This document shows, piece by piece, positions 18,104-24,540 of a stretch of 44,926 nt of DNA (position 1 is the first letter of the stretch; the number at the start of each line of letters is the position of its first letter). The DNA is from Saccharicrinis sp. (GTDB lineage: Bacteria; Bacteroidota; Bacteroidia; Bacteroidales; Marinilabiliaceae). The stretch is from the NCBI GenBank assembly GCA_024635585.1, contig JAGXIP010000051.1:1-44926 (forward strand), read 5' to 3'. Below the pieces are notes generated by a model. That model was not told the DNA's origin. It ran no database searches and saw nothing but the letters and a program-made list of their open reading frames with translations. The translations under genes and the position numbers were made by a program.

Positions 18104-18754
18104 ATGAAAAATAACAGAACGGTTGCAAGAATTACGGGATACACATTATTGTTAATGGCAGTAATAACCGGATTTGCCTTTGGATTTGCATTGCCAAAAA
18201 TATTTAGCACCACTCAATTAGATTTTGTCCAAAGAAACCTTACCAGCAATTTGCAACTTTACAAATTCATGTTATTAACAATTCTAATAGTGATCTTGCT
18301 TGACACGTTGGTTTCCCTGACCCTTTATCTTTACTTTAAAAATGTAAATAGGAAGATTGCACTGCTATCTGGTATTTTGAGAATTGTTTACACAGTAATT
18401 TTTGGAATTGCAACATTTTATCTAACGATAAATCTTAATCATACTGAAATAAGTAACGAAATTCTTATCAAGAATTTTCAATTGTTCCAATCGACTTGGA
18501 GTGCGGGGTTAATAATATTTGGAATCCATCTTTTATTGGTTGGAATTTTGATGAGGCTTGATACCCGAATACCAAAGATTTTGTGGTATTTGACATTAAT
18601 CGCTGGAATTTCATATATAGTTATCCACTTCCTAAAATTGACTCTTGCTCAATCAGATATTGTAACCAATTTGGAGATGATTTTAGCTCTTCCTATGGCA
18701 ATTGGAGAACTTGGACTTGCAGTTTGGTTGATAATTAAAGGTGGGAAAAGCTAG
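18104..18754 (+). CDS. DUF4386 family membrane protein
   Basis: A 216-residue protein with about six to seven membrane helices. Recognised as DUF4386 by RITGYTLLLMAVITG at the start, LLDTLVSLTLYLYFKNVNRKIALLSGILR in two pieces in the middle, FGIHLLLVGILM and the terminal MAIGELGLAVWLIIKG. The ATG at 18104 is chosen, as the upstream 31 codons are basic and low-complexity. The gene's last 14 bases overlap the start of the RHS-tip frame at 18741, which suggests that the two were joined by recombination. The function of the family is unknown. Confidence 0.8.
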   Translation: MKNNRTVARITGYTLLLMAVITGFAFGFALPKIFSTTQLDFVQRNLTSNLQLYKFMLLTILIVILLDTLVSLTLYLYFKNVNRKIALLSGILRIVYTVIFGIATFYLTINLNHTEISNEILIKNFQLFQSTWSAGLIIFGIHLLLVGILMRLDTRIPKILWYLTLIAGISYIVIHFLKLTLAQSDIVTNLEMILALPMAIGELGLAVWLIIKGGKS

Positions 18755-19241
18755 TGTTGCCCTTGCAATTCAATTAAGGGATCAATCTCCTATCATTATA
18801 AGCGCTTATGGATGGTATCCTAATCCATTGTTTGGTATGGGAGCCATAGCCATTGATGGTGGTGCTAATCTTGTTGGAGTTGAAGGTGACCTTGGAATCA
18901 TTTTAATGGTTAGAGGTGAAGACGCTGGTAGATACATAACCTATAATGAGGTTGCTGGAGGATCAGGAACGGGACTTAGTGTTGGAGCTGACATAACCAG
19001 ATATGATTTTACAGGTGGCAATAATAATATTAGACTTGCTTACTTGGAAGGATTCAGGTATAAAGCTTATGCTGGAGGTAGTGCATTTGGTTTATTTGGT
19101 ATGGGTGGTGCTGTGTCGTGGTCAAAGCCAAACGATATGGAATATCGTCTTTTGGGAATATCCTTTACATCGGGAGCTGGAGGTTCACCGTTTTTACTTG
19201 ATGCGGGATATAATCAAGGGGAAGTCAACTATTTTAAATAG
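18741..19241 (+). CDS. orphan glycine-rich RHS-type C-terminal tip, cassette 1
   Basis: The frame opens at 18735 (after a TAA at 18732-18734), with GTG 18741 as the only early start, inside the end of the DUF4386 gene. The ~166 residues are glycine-rich and appear all-beta (GAIAIDGGANLVGVEGDLG, LSVGADITRYDF, YRLLGISFTSG), with no known catalytic motif seen. The second half resembles the tip at 22435-23109 (GADITRYDF / GATVTEYYY, YRLLGISFTSGAG / YVVGISYTISVG), which there is fused to RHS core sequence. Cassette 1 lacks any core. The next gene, 6 bases on, is a one-TM protein also shared with cassette 3. I infer a toxin-tip remnant; it may be unexpressed. Confidence 0.55.
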   Translation: MGKASVALAIQLRDQSPIIISAYGWYPNPLFGMGAIAIDGGANLVGVEGDLGIILMVRGEDAGRYITYNEVAGGSGTGLSVGADITRYDFTGGNNNIRLAYLEGFRYKAYAGGSAFGLFGMGGAVSWSKPNDMEYRLLGISFTSGAGGSPFLLDAGYNQGEVNYFK

Positions 19242-19246
19242 GAATT

Positions 19247-19651
19247 ATGAAGAAAGACAAAATACAGGTAGGATTTTTAGTAGTTTTTTTAGTGTTTATT
19301 GCTTTTGTTATCTTTTTTAATATAAAAAAGGGCAATAATGAGTCTATGCGGTTAGAATCAGAATATCCTTTAGTTAGAATGGAAAATAGAATAGAAGGTC
19401 AGGTTATATTTAAATATGATTTTTTATCCAATAGATTAAGAGATTTTTTAGTAGTATCGATGTTAAAAGTGGATGATAGCAAATGCACTATAATTGCTAA
19501 TGAAATTGAAGGTTCCAATGATTACGGTATAAATGAATTAGTATCTGTTGGGGATTCCATATTTAAAGAAAAAGATAACGATACCATAACCATTAAAAAA
19601 TCAGATACCGGTAAGATTTACACTTTATTACGTAGAGATAAACTATACTAA
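19247..19651 (+). CDS. one-TM protein, putative immunity partner of cassette 1
   Basis: A 134-residue protein with an N-terminal membrane helix (GFLVVFLVFIAFVIFF) and a small extracytoplasmic domain. It shares two blocks with the 114-residue protein at 23112-23456: IEGQVI / LEGQII and LVSVGDSIFKEKDNDTITI / IASVGDSITKGFNNDTLYL. Both follow a glycine-rich tip by a few bases. Immunity proteins against membrane-acting toxins are often small membrane proteins, so this pairing suggests immunity. That role is inference; the homology to 23112 is visible. Confidence 0.6.
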   Translation: MKKDKIQVGFLVVFLVFIAFVIFFNIKKGNNESMRLESEYPLVRMENRIEGQVIFKYDFLSNRLRDFLVVSMLKVDDSKCTIIANEIEGSNDYGINELVSVGDSIFKEKDNDTITIKKSDTGKIYTLLRRDKLY

Positions 19652-19654
19652 ATT

Positions 19655-19927
19655 ATGGAATATTTTAATTTTACATTAATAGCTTCTGGAATATTATTCT
19701 TTATCTTTCTATTGATAATTAGAAGAATACTGGTTAACAACGGTTTAAAAGTAGATAAACGGATGTTAAGCATTAATAACCTATTGTATTATAAGCGTTT
19801 CATACACAAACAAAAAGATGGGGATACTACTCGAGGATATTTTTTTATAGGAATACTAACTTTATTACTAACGATTAATTTCTTTATTTGGATTTTTGTG
19901 GAATTATTTAGCCTGTGTAGTAGCTAA
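19655..19927 (+). CDS. small two-TM membrane protein of cassette 1
   Basis: A 90-residue protein starting 3 bases after the previous gene. It has an N-terminal helix (LIASGILFFIFLLII), a basic cytosolic loop (YYKRFIHKQKDGDTTRG) and a second helix (FFIGILTLLLTINFFIWIFV). I do not recognise the family. Tight spacing places it in the same transcript as the tip and the one-TM protein, which ends at the repeat terminator at 20027-20061. Confidence 0.55.
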   Translation: MEYFNFTLIASGILFFIFLLIIRRILVNNGLKVDKRMLSINNLLYYKRFIHKQKDGDTTRGYFFIGILTLLLTINFFIWIFVELFSLCSS

Positions 19928-19929
19928 AA

Positions 19930-20070
19930 TCCCCCGCTGTCGCACAGCCTGCTCCGTCAAAACGGAGATTGTATCATGTGATAAAAAGAAAACTAATCTG
20001 GTATATTACTAGCATAAGATAACAATGCTGCATTTTTAAAAGGGCAGCTTTTGTTGTTTTTAGGAAGAAG
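19930..20070 (+). repeat. cassette-border repeat, copy 1
   Basis: This copy starts CCCCCGCTGTCGCAC, includes a small hairpin CTCCGT / ACGGAG (19952-19967), AAACTAATCTGGTATATTAC, and ends with a terminator and TTTTTAGGAAGAAG. Copies 2 and 3 are at 22215-22340 and 23812-23950, and part of it recurs inverted at 22380-22432. It lies between cassette 1 and the RHS core fragment of cassette 2. Confidence 0.85.
20027..20061 (+). terminator. terminator within repeat copy 1
   Basis: GCTGC / GCAGC stem (20027-20031 with 20044-20048) followed by TTTTGTTGTTTTT. The same hairpin is in copies 2 and 3. It would end transcription of cassette 1. Confidence 0.7.
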
Positions 20071-20252
20071 TTTTGCCCGGTGGTAAAACCCGTACAATTC
20101 ATTATATTAGCGCAGTCTCCGGTTTAGCAGCCATGTATATTACCGATGAAGTGGAGATAAATAAAAGCGGCTTGTATTATACCCATACCGATTATCAGGG
20201 TAACTTACTGGCCTTAACAAATACCTCGGGCCTTGTTGTAGAACGCTACGCA

Positions 20253-20361
20253 GGAGTTTATCCCGATGAGTAAGCGATATCGGGAATCCGTGTTCAGTGA
20301 GGACTTAGTTTTTATGCGTGCATAAAAACTTTTAGCCGAACTAATCCCGCCTAAGCGGGAG
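20253..20361. repeat. palindrome cluster inserted in RHS core
   Basis: About 109 bases made of three hairpins: TCCCGAT / ATCGGGA (20261-20285), AGTTTTTATGC / GCATAAAAACT (20307-20330, perfect 11-bp arms) and TCCCGC / GCGGGA (20345-20360). They sit where the RHS core should read about four codons, and bring a TAA at 20271-20273. Confidence 0.7.
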
Positions 20362-20448
20362 GGCAACCGACGTAACCCCGAAAACTGGGCAGAAGCAGCC
20401 AACTTGGATGGAAAGTACCAATATACCAGCCGAGGCTATACCATGCAC

Positions 20449-20469
20449 AGCCTGCCCCGCCTTAGCGGG
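20449..20469. repeat. 21-base palindromic insertion, in frame, in RHS core
   Basis: The RHS core normally reads TMHEHLD. Here 21 bases with the hairpin CCCCGC / GCGGGG (20455-20470) add the seven residues SLPRLSG between TMH and EHL, keeping the frame. Confidence 0.6.
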
Positions 20470-21421
20470 GAGCACTTGGACGGTTTCGGCTTGATCAATA
20501 TGAATGGTAGGGTGTATGATCCTGTACTAAGTCGATTTTTAAGCCCCGACCCTATGTTGCAGGCTCCTGATATGCCGCTGAATTACAATAGATACACCTA
20601 CTGTATGAACAACCCATTGTTGTATACAGACCCTACAGGTAATAAATGGTATGAGCCATGGACATGGAGTTTAAAGCGGGGATGGGATAATGTTTGGACA
20701 GGATTAGATAACTTTACCAAATGGGCTGATAGAACAGATTGGTTTCCATCGTCGTGGTATGTGAGCACGGACATTAATATGCATAGTTATAAACCAATAA
20801 ACAGGCCTAGTGAATATGCTTATGGAGGTACTGATTATATTGCCAGCTATAATTGGGCTACTTCGCCAAGGAGGTTAAATTCTAGGGGGCATGATTTTGA
20901 TACTGGATCTTATAACATAAACACAAAACCATCATTGAGACAAATCGGGCCATTATTAGACGGAATGCAGTCAATAGGGTTATCTACTCCTGAGTTGAAC
21001 GTAGGGTTGAGAGATATGCAGATGACAAATCTTGAAAATTATGGTTATGTGCCACTTCCTACTCAATACGTTAATTATGAATCGAGTTCCGTAATTAACG
21101 TCCCACTGAGTCACGGACGCAGTACAAATTTAAATTATGGGAAAACTGTTATAGTAATAGAGAAGACAGACTATTTTCCCAAAGGGTCGGTTGTTAAAAA
21201 TGAGTATGCAATGGCCGAAGGACGAATTAAATTTGGTTTCGTTCAGGAAACAGTTAATAGATATTATATTAACTACGCTAGTGACGTTTTTGCAAAAGGT
21301 TTAACATGGTTTGACTCTTTCATGCAACCGGCTTACGGAAACCAAAATTATAAAAGTACTGTGATTTATAATGGTTGGAATGAATATCCTTATAATAATA
21401 TATTTATAAACCAATTCATAG

Positions 21422-22108
21422 ATGAAAATTAAAATGAAATTACACGTTTTTTTTTATTTGATACTAATATTCTTATTCTCATCTTGTAAAGGATTTAATA
21501 ACTATAAACTTTATAAAGCTATAAAAATCAATAATGGCAAAATTGAAAAAAGTCTAATTTTAGACGATGTATTTAATCATTTTGAAACTTTAGATGAGTT
21601 AGATTTTATTAGTGCAGATTTTTTAGTACCACCTGTTAATCCGTCTAGCTATTACGTTAGATCGCAAAGGGCTTATTCTATAGTTATTTGTAGTTTGAAA
21701 GATAGTTTGTTGAATGCTCCTAAGTCATTTATATACAAAACAGTAGCTTCTAATATAAATAACTTTATAGTTAGTATGATTTTTAAAGAAAAAGTTGTGT
21801 TTAATAAGAGTCATGATATTTATTATCCCAATAGCTACCCTATTCCAGATCTTGGAAGATATGATTTTAAATTAGGATTTAACCAAACAGACACTATTAT
21901 TGGAGGGAAAAGGTATATGCATCAACGATACATAGTTCCTTCTGATATGGAGGTTTATGTTCAGGAAGCAGAGCATGGTTGTTTTTGGAAAGAGGAATCA
22001 GATGTTTATAGACCGAGCTCTATGAAAGAGTGGGAACATGGATATTCAAAAGGAACAGCAATTAGTAAGGAAGAAAAGTTAATCATGTTTTGGTTTATTG
22101 TATGGTAG
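21422..22108 (+). CDS. lipoprotein, putative immunity partner of cassette 2
   Basis: A 228-residue protein whose start overlaps the last 11 bases of the RHS tip frame, so it is probably translationally coupled. The N-terminus MKIKMKLHVFFYLILIFLFSSC is a lipoprotein signal with lipobox FSSC at Cys22. The mature part is aromatic- and Asn-rich (about 205 residues), with SSYYVRSQRAYSIVICSLKDS and GRYDFKLGFNQTDTIIGGKRYMHQ in its middle; I recognise no domain. Placement immediately behind the tip suggests an immunity function at the periplasmic face, which is inference. It ends before a terminator at 22154-22180. Confidence 0.65.
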   Translation: MKIKMKLHVFFYLILIFLFSSCKGFNNYKLYKAIKINNGKIEKSLILDDVFNHFETLDELDFISADFLVPPVNPSSYYVRSQRAYSIVICSLKDSLLNAPKSFIYKTVASNINNFIVSMIFKEKVVFNKSHDIYYPNSYPIPDLGRYDFKLGFNQTDTIIGGKRYMHQRYIVPSDMEVYVQEAEHGCFWKEESDVYRPSSMKEWEHGYSKGTAISKEEKLIMFWFIVW

Positions 22109-22153
22109 CCTCTTGTTGATGTAAGATATGTTCGTGTCCTTTTTGATAAATAA

Positions 22154-22180
22154 GCCTCGGAGATTTTCCGGGGCTTTCTT
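22154..22180 (+). terminator. terminator after the cassette 2 lipoprotein gene
   Basis: GCCTCGG / CCGGGGC stem with one G-T pair and a 7-base loop, followed by TTTCTT. Confidence 0.7.
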
Positions 22181-22214
22181 ATGGAGTCAACTTTATAAGC
22201 TCCAGAATTTCTTT

Positions 22215-22340
22215 GTCCCCCCGCTGTCCCCCGCTGTCGCACGATTGTATCGTGTGATTAAGAGATAAAAATAACAAAGCTGCATTTTTAAAAGGGCAGC
22301 TTTTGTTGTTTTTAGGAAGAAGCAATTCGATACAATCGTT
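22215..22340 (+). repeat. cassette-border repeat, copy 2
   Basis: Matches copy 1 in CCCCCGCTGTCGCAC, GATTGTATCGTGTGATTA and the terminator block ending TTTTTAGGAAGAAG, but lacks the internal CCTGCTCCGTCAAAACGG and most of the AAACTAATCTGG part. CCCCCGCTGT is doubled at its start. Its CGATTGTATCG (22242-22252) is the reverse complement of CGATACAATCG near its end. Confidence 0.8.
22276..22313 (+). terminator. terminator within repeat copy 2
   Basis: AGCTGC / GCAGCT stem (22278-22283 with 22296-22301) followed by TTTGTTGTTTTT. Confidence 0.7.
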
Positions 22341-22379
22341 CACTTTTTGTGTAGGATTTCCTTACTTTAGCATTATTAA

Positions 22380-22432
22380 ACCACACAATATAATCTTCGT
22401 TTTGACGGAGCAGGCTGCGCGGTAGCGGGGGT
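22380..22432 (-). repeat. inverted partial copy of the cassette-border repeat
   Basis: On the minus strand it reads CCCCCGCTACCGCGCAGCCT and then GCTCCGTCAAAACGAAGATT, closely matching the first ~50 bases of copy 1. It directly abuts the RHS core fragment of cassette 3. Confidence 0.7.
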
Positions 22433-22434
22433 AG

Positions 22435-23109
22435 GGCTCCCTGATAGCTCTAAGTAAAAATAATGTTATAATAGAGAAATACGCCTACGACCCATGGGGC
22501 AACCGTCGTAACCCTACCGACTGGTCATTGGCTGACATGCGAACAACCAGGAAAACAAGTCGGGGTTATACCTTACTTGCCTCAAACGGAGGGGGTAATA
22601 GTTGGTATAGTCCATATGATTTGCCAGGCTGGGCTAGATTAGGAATAGCAGGTAGTTCACCCGCTTTTGGACCAGCGGGACTATTTATGCATTATCCTGA
22701 TGCAATTTCAGTATCTGGAGGCGTTAAAATTATTACAGGTGTTGGAGGTTCTGAAGTTGAAGGAGGATACATTCGGCTTTTAAATGGCCCTAATAAAGGA
22801 GCTGGAGCTCAAATGGCTGATTTAGGCATGTTTGCAGCAGGGGTTCCCTCTGCATCCCTTGGAGCAACAGTGACTGAATATTACTATTTAAGTGGTGATT
22901 ATAGTAATTTTGGTTTTGATAATATTAGGGATGGACGATTTACTGTTTATGGTTCTGTTGGTGAAGTATTCAATGTAGGGGGTGGTGCATCTATAATGGG
23001 AAATCGTGGGAGTGGTTACGTTGTTGGTATAAGTTATACAATATCAGTTGGAGTTTCGGCATTGCCGGTTAGTATCGATGGCAACTGGGGTCAAACTAAA
23101 ATCTATTAA
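22435..23109 (+). CDS. orphan RHS core fragment fused to glycine-rich tip, cassette 3
   Basis: Open after a TAG at 22432-22434 and in one frame to 23109. The first ~45 codons are RHS core: GSLIALS, VIIEKYAYDPWGNRRNPTDW, TSRGYT. There the core breaks off, without the usual EHLDGFGLINMNGRVYDP part, and a glycine-rich tip begins (WYSPYDLPGWARLGIAG, ISVSGGVKIITGVGG, FGFDNIRDGRFTVYGSVGEV). The tip resembles cassette 1 in its second half. No ATG precedes the core part; possible starts are TTG 22528 or ATG 22537, so it may be silent unless recombined with a full RHS gene. The tip shows no known enzyme motif. Confidence 0.7.
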   Translation, partial: GSLIALSKNNVIIEKYAYDPWGNRRNPTDWSLADMRTTRKTSRGYTLLASNGGGNSWYSPYDLPGWARLGIAGSSPAFGPAGLFMHYPDAISVSGGVKIITGVGGSEVEGGYIRLLNGPNKGAGAQMADLGMFAAGVPSASLGATVTEYYYLSGDYSNFGFDNIRDGRFTVYGSVGEVFNVGGGASIMGNRGSGYVVGISYTISVGVSALPVSIDGNWGQTKIY

Positions 23110-23111
23110 TT

Positions 23112-23456
23112 ATGCTTACGAATATAAAACCTAAATATTGGTATATTTTTTCTGTTTCTTTCATTGTACTATTGGGTATTGCCTTACTTGTTATTGAACA
23201 ATACAAGAACAGAACATATGAGTTTATAGAAAAAAACTCTGTTTTGGAAGGACAAATTATTAAAATCAAGCCAAGTCATGGTTCAAGTTATATTGAATTA
23301 AATTCTGGAAGAAAAGTGTTGATACCTCAATCCAAGAATTACAAATATTCGCCTTCTGGATTTAGTGAAATAGCATCAGTTGGGGACTCAATAACAAAGG
23401 GTTTTAATAATGATACCTTGTATTTATTTAAAAGCAATGAAAAATATGTTTTTTAA
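23112..23456 (+). CDS. one-TM protein, putative immunity partner of cassette 3
   Basis: A 114-residue protein starting 2 bases after the tip. It has one N-terminal membrane helix (YIFSVSFIVLLGIALLVI) and a ~90-residue soluble part with LEGQIIKIKPSHGSSYIEL and SEIASVGDSITKGFNNDTLYL. Those blocks recur in the protein at 19247-19651 behind the related tip of cassette 1. The co-occurrence of related tips with related membrane partners supports an effector/immunity pair; direct evidence of immunity is lacking. Confidence 0.65.
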   Translation: MLTNIKPKYWYIFSVSFIVLLGIALLVIEQYKNRTYEFIEKNSVLEGQIIKIKPSHGSSYIELNSGRKVLIPQSKNYKYSPSGFSEIASVGDSITKGFNNDTLYLFKSNEKYVF

Positions 23457-23492
23457 ATAGGTTCGGCATTAAATCTTCCTAATTAATAAAAT

Positions 23493-23783
23493 ATGAATCA
23501 ACTAAAAATAACAGGCGGCATAAGAGTGGGAATGGCTAATGCCACATGGCCTTTCGCCACCTTAAAAGCCACAAAGGAAAAACTGGTTTTAAAAGCCTTT
23601 ATGATTGGAAAATTCTCATTTTCAAAGGAAGATATCGTTTCAATAGAACCCTATTATGATATTCCAATTATTGGAAGGGGAGTGAAAATCAATCATAAGG
23701 TTATTAAATACAAGGAAAAAGTAATCTTTTGGTCTTTTAAAAACCCTACTGATATTATTAATGATATTATGCTTTTAGGATAA
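23493..23783 (+). CDS. small conserved PH-like protein
   Basis: A 96-residue cytosolic protein (MNQLKITGGIRVGMANATWP ... IIGRGVKINHKV ... KEKVIFWSFKNP). The alternating hydrophobic pattern and final helix resemble bacterial PH-like small domains, and I recall similar stand-alone proteins in Bacteroidota with a conserved N-(A/T)-(S/T)-WPF motif. The role is unknown. It is the last gene of cassette 3 before repeat copy 3, so it may be a cargo or a second partner. Confidence 0.6.
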   Translation: MNQLKITGGIRVGMANATWPFATLKATKEKLVLKAFMIGKFSFSKEDIVSIEPYYDIPIIGRGVKINHKVIKYKEKVIFWSFKNPTDIINDIMLLG

Positions 23784-23811
23784 AGTATGAATTGACTTGT
23801 TGATATACCTA

Positions 23812-23950
23812 ACCCCCGCTGCCGCAAGATTACAAAGTGTGATATAAAGAAAACTAATCTGGTACATTACTAACATAAGATAACAGAAGCTGCATTAGAA
23901 ACAATGTGGCTTTTGTTGTTTTTAGGAATGTAAGAAGCAATCCGATGCAA
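23812..23950 (+). repeat. cassette-border repeat, copy 3
   Basis: CCCCCGCTGCCGCAAGATTA, then AAACTAATCTGGTACATTAC as in copy 1, then the terminator block and AAGAAGCAATCCGATGCAATC as in copy 2. It flows directly into a Y1 transposase remnant. Confidence 0.8.
23888..23923 (+). terminator. terminator within repeat copy 3
   Basis: GCTGCAT / ATGTGGC stem (G-T pairs allowed) followed by TTTTGTTGTTTTT. The arm bases differ from copies 1 and 2 but still pair, indicating that the hairpin is kept. Confidence 0.65.
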
Positions 23951-24130
23951 TCATGTTCTTTTAATTTTCAGAAGTTACAAAGGACAAAAACCTGAGCTAT
24001 TGTTAGGAGATTTTAAACGTTTTACCAGTAAGGAGGTGGTCAAAGCCATTATTGATAATCCAAGAGAAAGCAGAAGGGAGTGGTTGCTGGAACAAGTGAA
24101 AAAGCAGGAGCAATCGGGCTTTTATTTTAT
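23949..24130 (+). pseudogene. remnant of REP-associated Y1 (IS200-like) transposase
   Basis: The frame encodes NHVLLIFRS, GQKPELLLGDFKRFTSKEVVKAI and NPRESRREWLLEQ, the middle part of the REP-associated tyrosine transposase (RAYT/TnpA_REP) family. The N-terminal third and the C-terminal part with the rest of the active site are absent. The expected HVHLI, which holds the HUH metal-binding pair, reads HVLLI here, so the second His is lost. A non-functional relic that begins where repeat copy 3 ends. Confidence 0.75.
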
Positions 24131-24382
24131 CTGTTTCCATAACTCAGGGTCTCGGCTTGTATGCAATACAGCTGAAATGATTATGGTTTCATTTTTTTCA
24201 TCAATTGTAAAGTGAATACACCAGTTGTTTGTCCTTTGCTGTCTGATATATATTGTAAGTTCATAATCGTTTAAATTAAAGATACAAATATATGGAATAT
24301 AACACGACTTTAAAACCTGTACATCTTTGTCAGTTTGAGAAATTAATAACGAAGCACATATTTTTTCAATTGTATTTTTCAC
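24122..24382 (-). CDS. possible RelE/ParE-type toxin remnant
   Basis: An 86-codon minus-strand frame starting from GTG. The C-terminal part NWCIHFTIDEKNETIIISAVLHTSRDPELWK fits, in three consecutive pieces, the final strands of RelE/ParE-superfamily toxins (YRI-F-ID-ENKTI-I-AVLHTSRDP). The N-terminal half does not match well and is shorter than usual, and no antitoxin frame is visible in the 140 bases upstream on the minus strand. It is probably a decayed toxin gene; it may also not be a gene. Confidence 0.4.
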   Translation of the reverse strand: MKNTIEKICASLLISQTDKDVQVLKSCYIPYICIFNLNDYELTIYIRQQRTNNWCIHFTIDEKNETIIISAVLHTSRDPELWKQIK

Positions 24383-24498
24383 CTACGTTCAATATCTCGA
24401 GTTCGATTTTACTTGGCAGATTTTACCACTCTTGAATATTTTTCTTTTCCCAAATTTGTCCATTTGCAATTTATTTTTAGGATAACCGTTTAAATAAA

Positions 24499-24506
24499 TA
24501 TCTTTG
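24499..24506 (+). promoter_or_regulatory. candidate -7 box for the CHU_C-type gene
   Basis: TATCTTTG, a perfect TAnnTTTG match 35 bases before the chosen ATG. No clear -33 TTG. Confidence 0.35.
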
Positions 24507-24540
24507 AACTATTGTTTAAATTTAATTGGCACACATACCC

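Larger units (their letters stand above)
20073..21432 (+). pseudogene. RHS core C-terminal part plus tip, cassette 2, interrupted
   Basis: Starts right at the end of repeat copy 1 without any N-terminal part. The first frame (to 20252) encodes TRTIHYISAVSGLAAMY, GLYYTHTDYQGNLLALTNTSG and VVERYA, the RHS core just before its end. At 20253-20361 a block of palindromes replaces the usual DPW codons, adds stops and shifts frame; the core resumes at 20362 with GNRRNP, then TSRGYTMH, GLINMNGRVYDPVLSRFLSPDP and YTYCMNNPLLYTDPTGN. After this lies a ~260-residue tip (from about 20640) rich in Trp, Tyr and Asn, of no family I recognise. Only the second part (from TTG 20404, 342 residues) is one open frame. 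RHS proteins carry variable toxic tips behind a conserved core. Confidence 0.8.
22109..22434. other. intergenic region: terminator, repeat copy 2 and an inverted partial copy
   Basis: No gene is seen in these 326 bases. They hold a terminator (22154-22180), the second cassette-border repeat (22215-22340) and an inverted partial copy (22380-22432) that ends directly at the RHS core fragment of cassette 3. Confidence 0.6.

Noticed and set aside
19930-23950. CRISPR array
   Set aside because: Only three long, unequally spaced copies with genes between them; no short regular repeats and no cas genes.
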